A DNA stretch of 64,000 nt from contig CBDBND010000035.1 in assembly GCA_965207985.1 (NCBI GenBank), forward strand, positions 372,001-436,000, given 5' to 3'. The stretch comes from CBDBND01 sp965207985 (GTDB lineage: Bacteria > Pseudomonadota > Alphaproteobacteria > Rhodospirillales > Rhodospirillaceae). The notes under the pieces are model-generated. The model saw only the letters and a list, made by a program, of their open reading frames with translations. It was not told the DNA's origin and ran no database searches. Below are positions 26,546 through 34,670 of this stretch, piece after piece; position 1 is the stretch's first letter; the number at the start of each line of letters is the position of its first letter. Position numbers and translations under genes: made by a program.

Positions 26546-27178
26546 ATGCTCGGCACGGATAAGGCGGAGACCACCGCAGACGTAGAAACAAACCCGCCGG
26601 CAGAGGCACAACCGCCAAAGACGTTGGATGATCAGGCCCGACCCGGCTCTGAGAACGACGAAGTCGGCAAAGTTCCTCTCGGGAAGCGGGTGAAATCGGT
26701 GGCGCCGCCGTTGAAACCGTTCAGAAAAGGATCGCGTATGGCCACCCCGCCCAGCCCGTCGTACCGCCCCGAAATTCCGCGCAAAGTGGTGGACATCCCC
26801 AACCCCTCTCGACTGCAAGCCGAACGGCTGGAATCGGTCGGGGAAAGCGACAGCAATCGCCTGGTGGTGGGAAAATCCATTTCCGTCTCCGGCGACATTT
26901 CCGCCTGCGAAACCCTGGTGGTTCACGGCACCGTCGAAGCCAACCGCACTGACGCGGTCACTTTGGAGGTGGCCGACGGGGGATTGTTCAAAGGCGTTGC
27001 GGAAGTGGACCGGGCAGTGATCTCTGGCACCTTTGACGGTACGTTGAAGGCCCGTGAAACCTTGGAGGTTGCCTCCTCGGGCCATGTCAAAGGGACGATC
27101 TACTACAGCGATATTACCATTGCCACCGGCGGGCGGGTGCAAGGCACCATCGACAGCATCGACGCCAGTGATGAATGA
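26546..27178 (+). CDS. Bactofilin
   Basis: A 210-residue polymer-forming cytoskeletal protein. A Pro-rich disordered N-terminal tail (1-100) precedes the beta-helical bactofilin core (about 108-200), recognisable by short Gly-punctuated repeats such as VSGDISACETLVVHGTVEAN and ASSGHVKGTIYYSDI. Bactofilins organise cell-shape and envelope proteins at the inner membrane. It follows the EI24 gene after 75 bases. Confidence 0.88.
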   Translation: MLGTDKAETTADVETNPPAEAQPPKTLDDQARPGSENDEVGKVPLGKRVKSVAPPLKPFRKGSRMATPPSPSYRPEIPRKVVDIPNPSRLQAERLESVGESDSNRLVVGKSISVSGDISACETLVVHGTVEANRTDAVTLEVADGGLFKGVAEVDRAVISGTFDGTLKARETLEVASSGHVKGTIYYSDITIATGGRVQGTIDSIDASDE

Positions 27179-27197
27179 CGTGGGCGGGTAACGCCAT

Positions 27198-27962
27198 CTA
27201 ACGTTTTTTCTTTGATTTCGTTTTGGCCTTGCTCTTGGCGCGTGATTGACGCTGAGCCGGTTTCTTGACTTTTGCTTTCGCCTTGGACTTGCTCTTTGCC
27301 TTGGTTTTCGGCTTAGGCATCTGATCGGGAGCCGGCGTCTTGGGTTTGAAATCACAGAGATCCTCGACCGGACAACGCCAGCAATCGGGCTTGCGGGCCT
27401 TGCACAGATAGCGCCCGTGCAGAATGAGCCAGTGATGGGCATGGCGTTTGAAGGCATCGGGCGTGCGTTTTTCCAGTTTTGTTTCCACCTCCAGCGGCGT
27501 TTTGCCAGGCGCGGTCCCCGTGCGGTTACCGACCCGGAAGATATGGGTGTCGACGGCGATGGTGGCATGACCGAAGGCAATGTTGAGCACCACGTTGGCG
27601 GTCTTGCGCCCGACGCCGGGGAGTTGCTCGAGCGCATCGCGGTCTTCGGGCACGCGGCTGCCGTGATCGGCAATCAATATCTTTGACAGGGCGATGACGT
27701 TCTTGGCTTTGGAATTATAAAGTCCGATGGTCTTGATGTAGGTCTTCAGTTTGCGCTCGCCGAGCGCGACCATTTGTTCCGGGGTCTTGATGACTTTGAA
27801 CAAAGGGCCGGTGGCTTTATTGACACCCACATCCGTGGCCTGGGCGGACAGCACCACCGCCACCAGAAGCGTGTAGGGATTGATGTAGTTGAGTTCGCCC
27901 TTTGGTTCGGGATCCAGCGCCTGAAGACGACGGTAGAATTCGGGAATGTCTTTTACGCGCAC
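27198..27962 (-). CDS. nth: Endonuclease III with Lys/Ala-rich tail
   Basis: DNA glycosylase/AP-lyase for oxidised pyrimidines, about 254 residues. It has the helix-hairpin-helix LPGVGRKTANVVLNIAFG with the catalytic Lys, the catalytic Asp in VDTHIFRVGNR, and the [4Fe-4S] pattern C-x6-C-x2-C-x5-C in CKARKPDCWRCPVEDLC. After the cluster it continues with a tail of about 45 residues made largely of Lys and Ala (KTKAKSKSKAKAKVKK), absent from E. coli Nth. The GTG at 27962 was chosen because an upstream extension would overlap dapB. Confidence 0.92.
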   Translation of the reverse strand: MRVKDIPEFYRRLQALDPEPKGELNYINPYTLLVAVVLSAQATDVGVNKATGPLFKVIKTPEQMVALGERKLKTYIKTIGLYNSKAKNVIALSKILIADHGSRVPEDRDALEQLPGVGRKTANVVLNIAFGHATIAVDTHIFRVGNRTGTAPGKTPLEVETKLEKRTPDAFKRHAHHWLILHGRYLCKARKPDCWRCPVEDLCDFKPKTPAPDQMPKPKTKAKSKSKAKAKVKKPAQRQSRAKSKAKTKSKKKR

Positions 27963-27985
27963 GGATGAACCAGCCCTGATCTGTC

Positions 27986-28789
27986 CTAGGCCAGGCCGAG
28001 CACGTCCGCCATGCCATAAAGACCGGCCGGCCGGCCTTGCAGCCATAGAGCCGCGCGCACCGCGCCGCCGGCAAAAATGGCACGGGAGCTCGCTTTGTGG
28101 GTGAGTTCCAAACGCTCGACCTCGTTGGCGAACAATGCGGTGTGATCACCGACCACGCCGCCGCCGCGTAGGGTGGCGAAACCAATCTCGCCTTCGGGCC
28201 GAGCGCCGGTTTCCCCTTCCCGCGCATAGCGGGCGACATCGTCCAAGGACACGCCGCGTCCTCCTGCCGCCGCCTTACCCAGGCCAAGGGCCGTGCCCGA
28301 TGGGGCATCGATTTTGTGGCGATGGTGCATTTCAAGAATTTCGATGTCGTAGTCCGGACCGAGGGTCGCCGCCACCTGCTTGGTCAGCGCAAACAGTACA
28401 TTAACGCCGACCGAAAAATTGGGTGCCTGCACGATGGGCGCGGTCTTGGCCGCCGCCTCGATAGCGCTCTGGTCGTCGTCGCCAAGCCCGGTGGTGCCAA
28501 CCACGTAGGCGGTGCCGCTGGCCCCAGCGGCTTGGGCGTGGATGCGCGTCGCACTGGGCACGGTGAAATCGATCACCGCATCGGATGCTTCGAACAGGGC
28601 TGACGGATTGTCACTGACGGCAATGCCAACCGGGTCCGCGCTTACAAGGGTGCCTAAGTCTGTACCCATAGGCCCGCCTTCCGCTTCCGTACCTCCAGCC
28701 AAGCGGCATCCATCCGTGGCCAGGATTTCCTGGATAACGGTGCGGCCCATGCGGCCGGCACATCCAACAATGCCAATGGCGACGGTCAA
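27986..28789 (-). CDS. dapB: 4-Hydroxy-tetrahydrodipicolinate reductase
   Basis: Lysine/diaminopimelate pathway reductase, about 267 residues. The NAD(P)-binding motif is GIVGCAGRMGR at the N terminus and the catalytic/substrate motif is HHRHKIDAPSGTAL near 155. The TTG at 28789, ten bases after AGAGGA, gives the standard start TVAIGIVG; the ATG at 28843 would add an atypical 18-residue leader. nth follows after 23 bases and is probably co-transcribed. Confidence 0.93.
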   Translation of the reverse strand: MTVAIGIVGCAGRMGRTVIQEILATDGCRLAGGTEAEGGPMGTDLGTLVSADPVGIAVSDNPSALFEASDAVIDFTVPSATRIHAQAAGASGTAYVVGTTGLGDDDQSAIEAAAKTAPIVQAPNFSVGVNVLFALTKQVAATLGPDYDIEILEMHHRHKIDAPSGTALGLGKAAAGGRGVSLDDVARYAREGETGARPEGEIGFATLRGGGVVGDHTALFANEVERLELTHKASSRAIFAGGAVRAALWLQGRPAGLYGMADVLGLA

Positions 28790-29584
28790 AACTCGGGATC
28801 CTCTGTGGCAACGCCGTAAGGGGTTCACGTATATCGAACGCAATGCACTCGAATAAACTAACTTAAGCTCTATTGCACGAACTTGCTTCGTACATCAATG
28901 AGACGAATTTCTGGTCGTCCGAAAATTCTGAATTCAGAACTCTTAGAAATTCGTTTTTCCCCTTTCCAGCAGAAGTTGATCGATCCTCGAAAACCTTCAA
29001 TGCATCCGTAACCCATTTGTGGTCCATTTCAACACATAGAAAGTTGGCAAGAGATTCACATACTTTTGGTCCAAACTGTTGAGGGGTAAATGAGTAGAAA
29101 TTGCTGGGGCATTTTTTCTCTTGGTCAAAGAAGTATTTGTGAGATTTTAGGATAAATCGAAAAACTTGGTGTAATTCCAAATTGATTAGATAAGGTTGCA
29201 CAAACTCTGGAATCCCTGATCGGTAATAATTTTGAAGACTCAAAGCATGATCTAACGGGTTTCGAATAGGGGATAAGAAACGCAAACGGGGCAACTGAGT
29301 ACACAGTTTCACGGGATCAACTTCAAACGACCACATAAGAGATTGCAACAAGCTTCCTTCTTTCCATACAAGAGAATCAATTTTCTTTTTTCTTGTGACG
29401 TCTTCATATCTATTCCGATAAGCGTCTCTCATTATCTTACGTTCAAATGCATGGCTTAGAAGAATGGACCCGCCGAAATTTCCCCTTCTCCCGCCCACGG
29501 ACATATCCACTGCGGCATCACAGAATCGTTCCAGGCTTGCTTCCGAACCATCTATCAAGAAATCGAGAACTTGAAGTTGGCCTA

Positions 29585-30430
29585 GGGTCTGTTGACATTT
29601 AACGCATGGCGATGATGGTTTCGACGAGGTTGCAGTTTGCGGCGTAGCTGATGTCGGTCTTGTCGTAGCGTGTTGCGATGCCACGGAATTCCTTGATCTT
29701 GGCGAAGTAGTTTTCGATCAGATGTCGCCAGCGGTACATGTGCTTGTCGTAGGCCGCCGGCCGCTTCCTGTTGGCGAGCGAGGGAATGACGGCGCTTGCG
29801 CCACGTTGGTCCAGTTGCTCTCGCAGCCAGCCGGCATCGAATGCCTTGTCGGCGATGAGGGCATCGAAGTGAACGTCGTCGATCAACGGCTGGACGCCCA
29901 TCATGTCGTGGCGCTGGCCAGGGAGCAGCACGAAGCGGACCAGACACCCCAGTGCGTCGACCAGGGCGATGATCTTGGTGGTCAATCCGCCCCGTGATCG
30001 GCCGATGGCCTGATTTTGAGTCCCCCTTTTGCGCCGCTCGCCTTCTGGTGAACGCTGACGATGGTGGCGTCGATGAGGGCATATTCGAAATCCGGTTCCG
30101 CCGACAACTCCTCGAACAGCCGCTCGAAGACACCCTTCTTCGCCCATCGGCGAAAGCGCTGGAAGACGCTGTTCCAATTGCCGAACGCCGGGGGCAGAGC
30201 GCGCCACGGCGACCCTGCGCGCACCCGCCACAAAACCGCCTCCAAAAACAGGCGGTTGTCCGCCGCCGTCACGCCACGGTCCGTCGCCTTGCCCGGTAGA
30301 TGACGCCAAATTTTCTCCCAAACATTGTCCGTGATCACAAAACGCTCTGACTTCATCAAACACTCCTTGCAAAAGGAGGCTTGAATCACTTTTCCGCGAC
30401 ATTGGGAATCCACTAAATGTCAACAGACCC
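29585..30430 (-). mobile_element. Complete IS5-family (IS427-like) insertion sequence, 846 bp
   Basis: Terminal inverted repeats of 17 bases (GGGTCTGTTGACATTTA) lie at both ends, flanked by a duplicated TA within CTAG-like sequence. It contains a two-frame transposase. Its insertion splits the sulfotransferase-like gene exactly between a CTA codon and a GGC codon. Confidence 0.93.
29599..30356 (-). CDS. IS427-like transposase, two frames joined by programmed frameshift
   Basis: orfA starts at ATG 30356 (MKSERFVITDNVWEKIWRHL) and ends at 29982; orfB continues in another frame to 29599 (...CNLVETIIAMR). Both cover AKGG/TQNQAIGRSRGGLTTK at the run AAAAGGGGG (minus strand, 30030-30022), where ribosomal slippage would make the full enzyme of about 250 residues. 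The DDE residues are in ALIDATIV, ALIADKAFD and LIENYFAKIKEFR. The element looks intact and potentially active. Confidence 0.87.
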
Positions 30431-30663
30431 TAGTCTCTGACCGCCATGGTTGAGCACTTGAATGTTAGGATGGAGTGAAAGCGTTGCAGCTGTAAGAGTT
30501 GTGAGGTTTCTGTTTGGACAGAGTATTAGACCTATAGTCTTTGCATCGAGCGTCATATTGTGTCTTCGCTAAACATACCAATAATTGGATATACTGAGGC
30601 CAAAAGACCTCTTCTGCAAAATATACTCAAAATAAGAATTCTACTTGTTTTCAACTCAGTCGA

Positions 30664-31449
30664 TTGAAATTGCACAATGATGATATAGGACAAAAGTTCA
30701 ATCACGCGCTTGGATCAATGACACAAAATCTGGAAGTAGACGAGCAGGCCTGTTTTTCAGGGCCCTCAGACAAAGATTTACAGCCGGCCTTCGATTTGTA
30801 CAAAGCCGGTGATTTGAAGGCAGCTGGTAAGGCATGCGTTCGCATACTTAGAAACCAGGATGATGACAGTGTAGCGACGTACTTGTTAGGTCTCGTATAT
30901 GCGCGGATGGATAGAATATCCGAAGCTGCGTCGCTCATTTTTGCCGCAATTAGTAGAAACCCAACTCCACTGACCTGCCGCATCAAAGAGAATCTCATCT
31001 ATCACTTGGGAGAAACGAGTTGTGTCGCCGTTTGGGAAAGCGCACTGATAGAGTACTTTGTACGGGAGAACATTGATTCATTCGTAATAAGTTTTCCCAG
31101 TTGTGGGCGCACTTGGCTGAGGATATTGCTAGGGAACTACTTGCTCGGCGATGATGTTGGGAATCCCTTGGATATCCGAAAAATAACACAGACTCGGGGA
31201 GACTGTTTAACGACCGCGTTTACACACGATGACGAACCACACAAGAAACCGTTTACAATGATTCAAGAGGACAAATCATATTATGCCGATAGAAATGTAA
31301 TTCTTCTGGTTTGCGATCCCCGTGACATTGTTGTGTCGTACTATTTCGAATACATGCGTAGGGGCGGAAAAGAACTTGCAAATGAAAGTAATTACTCGGG
31401 CACTTTATCTGATTTCGTATGGCATGACTGTACAGATAGGGTATTCGCC
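30664..31449 (+). pseudogene. TPR-sulfotransferase gene truncated by IS481 element
   Basis: About 260 residues survive. Residues 38-110 form TPR-like helices (DLYKAGDLKAAGKACVRILR, ATYLLGLVYARMDRISEAA). A sulfotransferase domain then starts with the 5'-phosphosulfate loop SFPSCGRTWLRILLG near 145 and the 3'-phosphate motif CDPRDIVVSYYFEY near 215. It runs into the IS481 end at about 31450, so the catalytic domain lacks its C-terminal part. The start is uncertain: TTG 30664 or ATG 30718, neither with a strong ribosome site. AT-rich like the divergent sulfotransferase gene, 107 bases away. Confidence 0.75.
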
Positions 31450-32650
31450 TGACAGTTGCCGCGTCTGGCCGGGGTCAGTTTAGGCGGCTTTTTTCGTTTT
31501 TTCCTCCTTTTGTTTTTTCGGTTTTGGCAGGCAGCGTTGGAAGACGTCCGCGGGGGTTCTGCCGTTCATGCCGCGGCCCTGGTGAGGCCGCTTGGTGTTG
31601 TAGGTGACGAGATAGGCATCGAGGTCCTTCTGCATTTCCTCGATGCTTTCGTAGAACTTCTTTCTGCCCATGACGCGGAAGTGCTCGTCGAGAAGCGTTC
31701 TGTGCAGCCGCTCGACGAATCCGTTTGATTGCGGCCGCCGGACCTTGGTCGTCCTGTGTTCGATCTCTTCGAGTTGGAGGAACAGCTCGAAGGGGTGGCG
31801 GTCGGGTCTGCCGCAATACTCCCTGCCGTTATCGGAGAGCATGGTACTGATGCGCGCTTCATGCGCCTCGAAGGTGGGGAGCACGTCATTGTTCATGACG
31901 TGAATCGCGGTGACCGGCAGTTTGTTGGGGTAGAGGCGGCCCCAGGCGTAACGGCTGTGACAATCGACGACGGTCTGCAGGTAGATCTTGCCGACGCCCT
32001 TGAGATGGCCGACGAAGAAGGTGTCGACGGCGACGAGGTCGCCGGTGTGGCGGGTCTCGATATGGCGTTCGCGGAACTCGGGGCTGAACCGTTCCAACAG
32101 CCGGACCTGTTCGTCCGAAAGCTCGATCCTGCGTTCCGCCGTGGTCTTTTCCAGCCTGAGCAGCCGCTCCTGCTTGGTCAGCAGGTTATGGCGGGACCAC
32201 ACGCCGCGCACCCCGCCCGATGAGACCTGCACGCCCTTGAGCGACAGTTCCTGGGCGACGCGGAGCGCACCGTGGGTGGGATGATCGAGGGCATGGGCGA
32301 GGGTCGCGGCCTCGACCTCTTCCGAGACCCGATTGGGGTGCGGGCCTCTGGCGCCGGGCAGCCGGTCGATGAGGCCGTCGGCCCCATAGGTCTGATAGTT
32401 CCTTCTGATCTCGTAGAACTGCTGGCGGGAATATCCCATGATCCGGCACGCCTTGGAGACGTTGCTCATCTCGTTGGCCAATTCCAGCAGGCTCAGCTTG
32501 CGTCGTGCTATCTTGTCGTTGGTGGTCATGTCGTTCTCCTGAAAGGTTGGATGTTGTGCAATAACAATCCTAACCCCTTCCAGAAGCGGCGTGGCCACCG
32601 CCGGCGCGCTTGACTCTTGCGGTCGCGCGCCGACGGATCAAACTGTCAGG
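31448..32650 (-). mobile_element. IS481-family insertion sequence
   Basis: Ends share the inverted repeat CCTGACAGTT (31448-31457) and AACTGTCAGG (32641-32650), with weaker matching inward. It carries one transposase gene. The flanks (GTATTCG and TGATTACC) show no target duplication, and the genes on the two sides are unrelated truncated fragments, so DNA was lost or exchanged at this element. Confidence 0.85.
31480..32529 (-). CDS. IS481-family transposase
   Basis: A 349-residue DDE transposase starting at ATG 32529 behind GGAGAA. An N-terminal helix-turn-helix (SNVSKACRIMGYSRQQFYEI, about 20-39) precedes an integrase catalytic core with Asp in GDLVAVDTFFV, Asp in MLSDNGREYC, and Glu in GFVERLHRTLLDEHF. 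The C terminus is Lys-rich (PKPKKQKEEKTKK). The frame is intact. Confidence 0.92.
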   Translation of the reverse strand: MTTNDKIARRKLSLLELANEMSNVSKACRIMGYSRQQFYEIRRNYQTYGADGLIDRLPGARGPHPNRVSEEVEAATLAHALDHPTHGALRVAQELSLKGVQVSSGGVRGVWSRHNLLTKQERLLRLEKTTAERRIELSDEQVRLLERFSPEFRERHIETRHTGDLVAVDTFFVGHLKGVGKIYLQTVVDCHSRYAWGRLYPNKLPVTAIHVMNNDVLPTFEAHEARISTMLSDNGREYCGRPDRHPFELFLQLEEIEHRTTKVRRPQSNGFVERLHRTLLDEHFRVMGRKKFYESIEEMQKDLDAYLVTYNTKRPHQGRGMNGRTPADVFQRCLPKPKKQKEEKTKKAA

Positions 32651-33269
32651 TGATTACCGTCTCAATACACGCCATCTCATCCGATCGTTTGTTCCTACTT
32701 CCGTACTGGACGTTGGTTGCGGCCATGGAGCTTGGTTGTTGGCGGCCCGGGAATTGGGTGTTGATACTATTCGGGGCGTCGATGGACCGTGGATCGACAC
32801 CGATGTACTACAAATTCCCCTTGATTGCTTTCATAGTCATGCGCTTGAAACTCCGTTGGATCTAGAACAACGGTTCGACTTGGTCGTTAGCCTTGAAGTG
32901 GCGGAACATTTGCCAGAAGAGGCCGCCGACACCTTCATCGAGAGCCTAGTCCGGCCTGGCGATATAGTTTTGTTTTCGGCCGCCATTCCCTTTCAGGGCG
33001 GGCGTAATCGTGTCAACGAACAGTGGCCGGGCTACGGGGCGGCAAAATGTGCGAGCCATGGTTTTATGGTCATCGATGCGATCCGGCCAATGATCTGGAA
33101 TGATCACAGCGTGCTGTGGTGACTGCGTCAAAACACTCTGTTGTTTCTAAACGAAGCGGCGTTGTCTCGCCATTCGGATTTGGCGGAATACGTGGTTGAG
33201 GATTTCGACAGTCTCGCTGTCGTTCATCCCGAGCTTTATTTGCGGTGGGTCGAACAGGCCGCGCGTTAA
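32651..33269 (+). pseudogene. SAM-dependent methyltransferase remnant (5' truncated, internal TGA)
   Basis: Right after the IS481 end the frame reads DYRLNTRHLIRSF then VLDVGCGHGAWLLAARELG, the SAM-binding motif I, and LVVSLEVAEHLPEEAA, a class I methyltransferase. The start codon is lost to the element; an ATG or alternative start inside the IS gives a hybrid N terminus. A TGA at 33120-33122 (HSVLW-stop) interrupts it where a Trp is likely (TGG to TGA). The frame continues to a TAA at 33267 (LRQNTLLFLNEAALSRHS). Probably once part of a polysaccharide cluster with the neighbouring sulfotransferases. Confidence 0.72.
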
Positions 33270-33291
33270 ACCGTGCCCTGCCACATCTGAT

Positions 33292-33636
33292 CTAGCAGGC
33301 TGCTGAAAAAGTGGCTGGTTCGGCTTTGAGGGTGGCCTTATCGCCGAGATGATAGGCGAACTCAATCTCCAACGATCCGTCGTCGAGGAGTTCGGCCGAT
33401 CCTGAACCGTTGACTTCGTCCATCTCGTCGAAGCCGGCCCAGGTGAAGAACACGATGGATCGGCCGTATTCCAGGTCGAGGCTGGCGTTCAGAGCGCCGA
33501 AGGCGATCTCGCCGTGACCATCTTCGCGAATGACCAGCACGGCGGGCCCGTCGAGGTCGAGATAGCCGCGGTCCCACAGGTTGGCCTCGACGATCCGCCA
33601 CCGGCCGATCAGCTGGCAGGCCACCGGTGCCGTCAT
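33292..33636 (-). CDS. IS-associated passenger protein of unknown function
   Basis: A 114-residue acidic soluble protein starting MTAPVACQLIGRWRIVEANL and rich in beta-type sequence (GPAVLVIREDGHGEIAFGAL, IVFFTWAGFDEMDEV). Its last codons (FSAAC-stop) are read from the element's inverted repeat, and the TAG stop is the CTAG target itself. It overlaps the transposase frame start by four bases at 33633-33636. I recall similar hypothetical proteins attached to this type of element, but cannot confirm that here. No catalytic motif is visible. Confidence 0.55.
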   Translation of the reverse strand: MTAPVACQLIGRWRIVEANLWDRGYLDLDGPAVLVIREDGHGEIAFGALNASLDLEYGRSIVFFTWAGFDEMDEVNGSGSAELLDDGSLEIEFAYHLGDKATLKAEPATFSAAC

Positions 33637-34069
33637 GGCACGGGCTCCGCCAGCAGCTTGGGGAGCCTGACCAGGTTGTAGGCGGCGGCGGTCAGTTCGA
33701 ACATCCAGCCGACCCTTTTGATGCCCTTGTGCCGGGTCTTGGCCAGCCCGCCGGTGGTCTTGATCCAGCCGAAGCTCTCCTCGATGCGCTTGCGGATGCG
33801 CAGGCTGGCGGCGTAGCCGGAATGGCGCATGGTGCGGCCGTCAATGGAGGTGCGCCGCCGCTTGCCGGTCTTGGTTACATGGTCGTCGCGGGCGATGTGC
33901 GGGGTGATCAGGCGAAGCGGATGCGTCGCCGGAACACGAGCCTCGCAGCTCACATAAGAAAAAAGACCCTCCGTCCGCTCGTCGCCTCCACGCATTACTT
34001 CCTCCATGCAATCAACAAAGAGAAAGAATCATTCCAAAGCCTCAAAAGGAAGACTTTTTCAGCAGCCTG
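33296..34069 (-). mobile_element. Internally deleted IS5-type element carrying a passenger ORF, 774 bp
   Basis: Inverted repeats GCAGGCTGCTGAAAAAGT lie at both ends, each flanked by CTAG (33292-33295 and 34070-34073), a clean target duplication. Inside are a transposase gene missing its middle and a second ORF of 114 codons. The target CTAG lay at the junction between host DNA and an IS630-family end, so this element inserted after the IS630. Confidence 0.85.
33633..34007 (-). pseudogene. IS5-type transposase with large in-frame internal deletion
   Basis: The 124-residue frame begins RTEGLFSYVSCEARVPATHP, a normal N terminus for this transposase type, and jumps directly to TPHIARDDHVTKTGKRRRTS...RIRKRIEESFGWIKT, a normal C terminus. 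Roughly 200-250 residues that should lie between, including two catalytic Asp, are gone, yet the frame is preserved. It cannot transpose by itself; it could be mobilised in trans through the intact inverted repeats. Confidence 0.78.
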
Positions 34070-34072
34070 CTA

Positions 34073-34181
34073 GAGCATTTTCTGATCACGCACGGTCATA
34101 TCCTGCGGCAGTGAAGTAGTTTTGGCACTCGGTTTGGGTGACTGTGTCGATGGCGGTTGCAATGGCGTCGTGGAGGTCGTC
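34073..34181 (-). mobile_element. IS630-family 3' end remnant
   Basis: From 34074 the sequence GAGCATTTTCTGATCACGCA looks like an IS630-type terminal repeat next to a TA. The minus strand 34181-34086 encodes DDLHDAIATAIDTVTQTECQ followed by NYFTAAGYDRA-stop, the usual C terminus of IS630 transposases. Everything upstream is replaced at 34182 by an IS5-family fragment. Confidence 0.62.
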
Positions 34182-34670
34182 GAAGACCACGGAAAGCGGA
34201 GGTCCGCGCGGGTTTGACGCGGGTAAGAAGGTGATGGGCCGCAAGCGCCATATCGTGGTGGACACTGGCGGGCGGTTGCTCGGTGCCGTGGTCCACGAGG
34301 CTGACATCCAGGATCGCGACGGTGCGCCGTCGCTGCTCGCCGAGGTGGGGGCGTGGTTTCCCGGGGTCGGCCATATCTTCGCCGACGGCGCTTACGCCGG
34401 CCCTAAGCTGGCCGGGGCGCTGAAGAAGATCGGCGACTGGGCGCTGGAGATCGTCAGGCGCAACGACAAGGCGGACGGCTTCGTTGCGCTGCCGCGCCGT
34501 TGGGTGGTCGAACGCACCTTCGCATGGTTCGGGCGCAGCCGCCGCCTTGCGAAGGACTTCAAGGCGACCGTCGAGAGCGCCCTTGCCTGGCTCCTGATCG
34601 CCAGCATCCAAGTCTTCATCCGTAGACTAGCAAGGTTATGAAAATAAACGATTCTTTTCCGGCCAGACTC
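34182..34670 (+). mobile_element. Second copy of the IS5-family 3' fragment (489 bp)
   Basis: This matches 15106-15594 in inverted orientation, with the same coding and antisense translations throughout. It encodes the transposase from KTTESGGPRGFDAGKK to the end (RRLARL) and keeps the right inverted repeat ending GGCCAGACTC at 34670, next to CTAG. Its 5' part is missing; the left border abuts the IS630 remnant. Confidence 0.87.

Larger units (their letters stand above)
28863..30556 (-). pseudogene. Sulfotransferase-like gene interrupted by an IS5-family element
   Basis: The gene starts at ATG 30556 (MTLDAKTIGLILCPNRNLTT), runs 42 codons to 30431, is interrupted by the element at 29585-30430, and resumes at 29582 as GQLQVLDFLIDGSEASLERF to the stop at 28863. 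Removing the element and one TA gives an unbroken 281-residue frame. LILCPNRNLTTLTAATL resembles a degenerate 5'-phosphosulfate loop and SPIRNPLDHALSLQNYY a 3'-phosphate motif of sulfotransferases. Base composition is visibly more AT-rich than in dapB, suggesting acquisition by transfer. It is divergent from another sulfotransferase gene. Confidence 0.8.

Noticed and set aside
26261..27673. 470-codon open frame on the minus strand
   Set aside because: It lies antisense to the EI24 and bactofilin genes and overlaps nth in another frame; its translation is low-complexity Arg/Pro/Ser with no family features.
29585..31449. Composite transposon formed by the IS5-type and IS481 elements around the sulfotransferase genes
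   Set aside because: The two elements belong to different families with unrelated ends, so they cannot mobilise the interval together.
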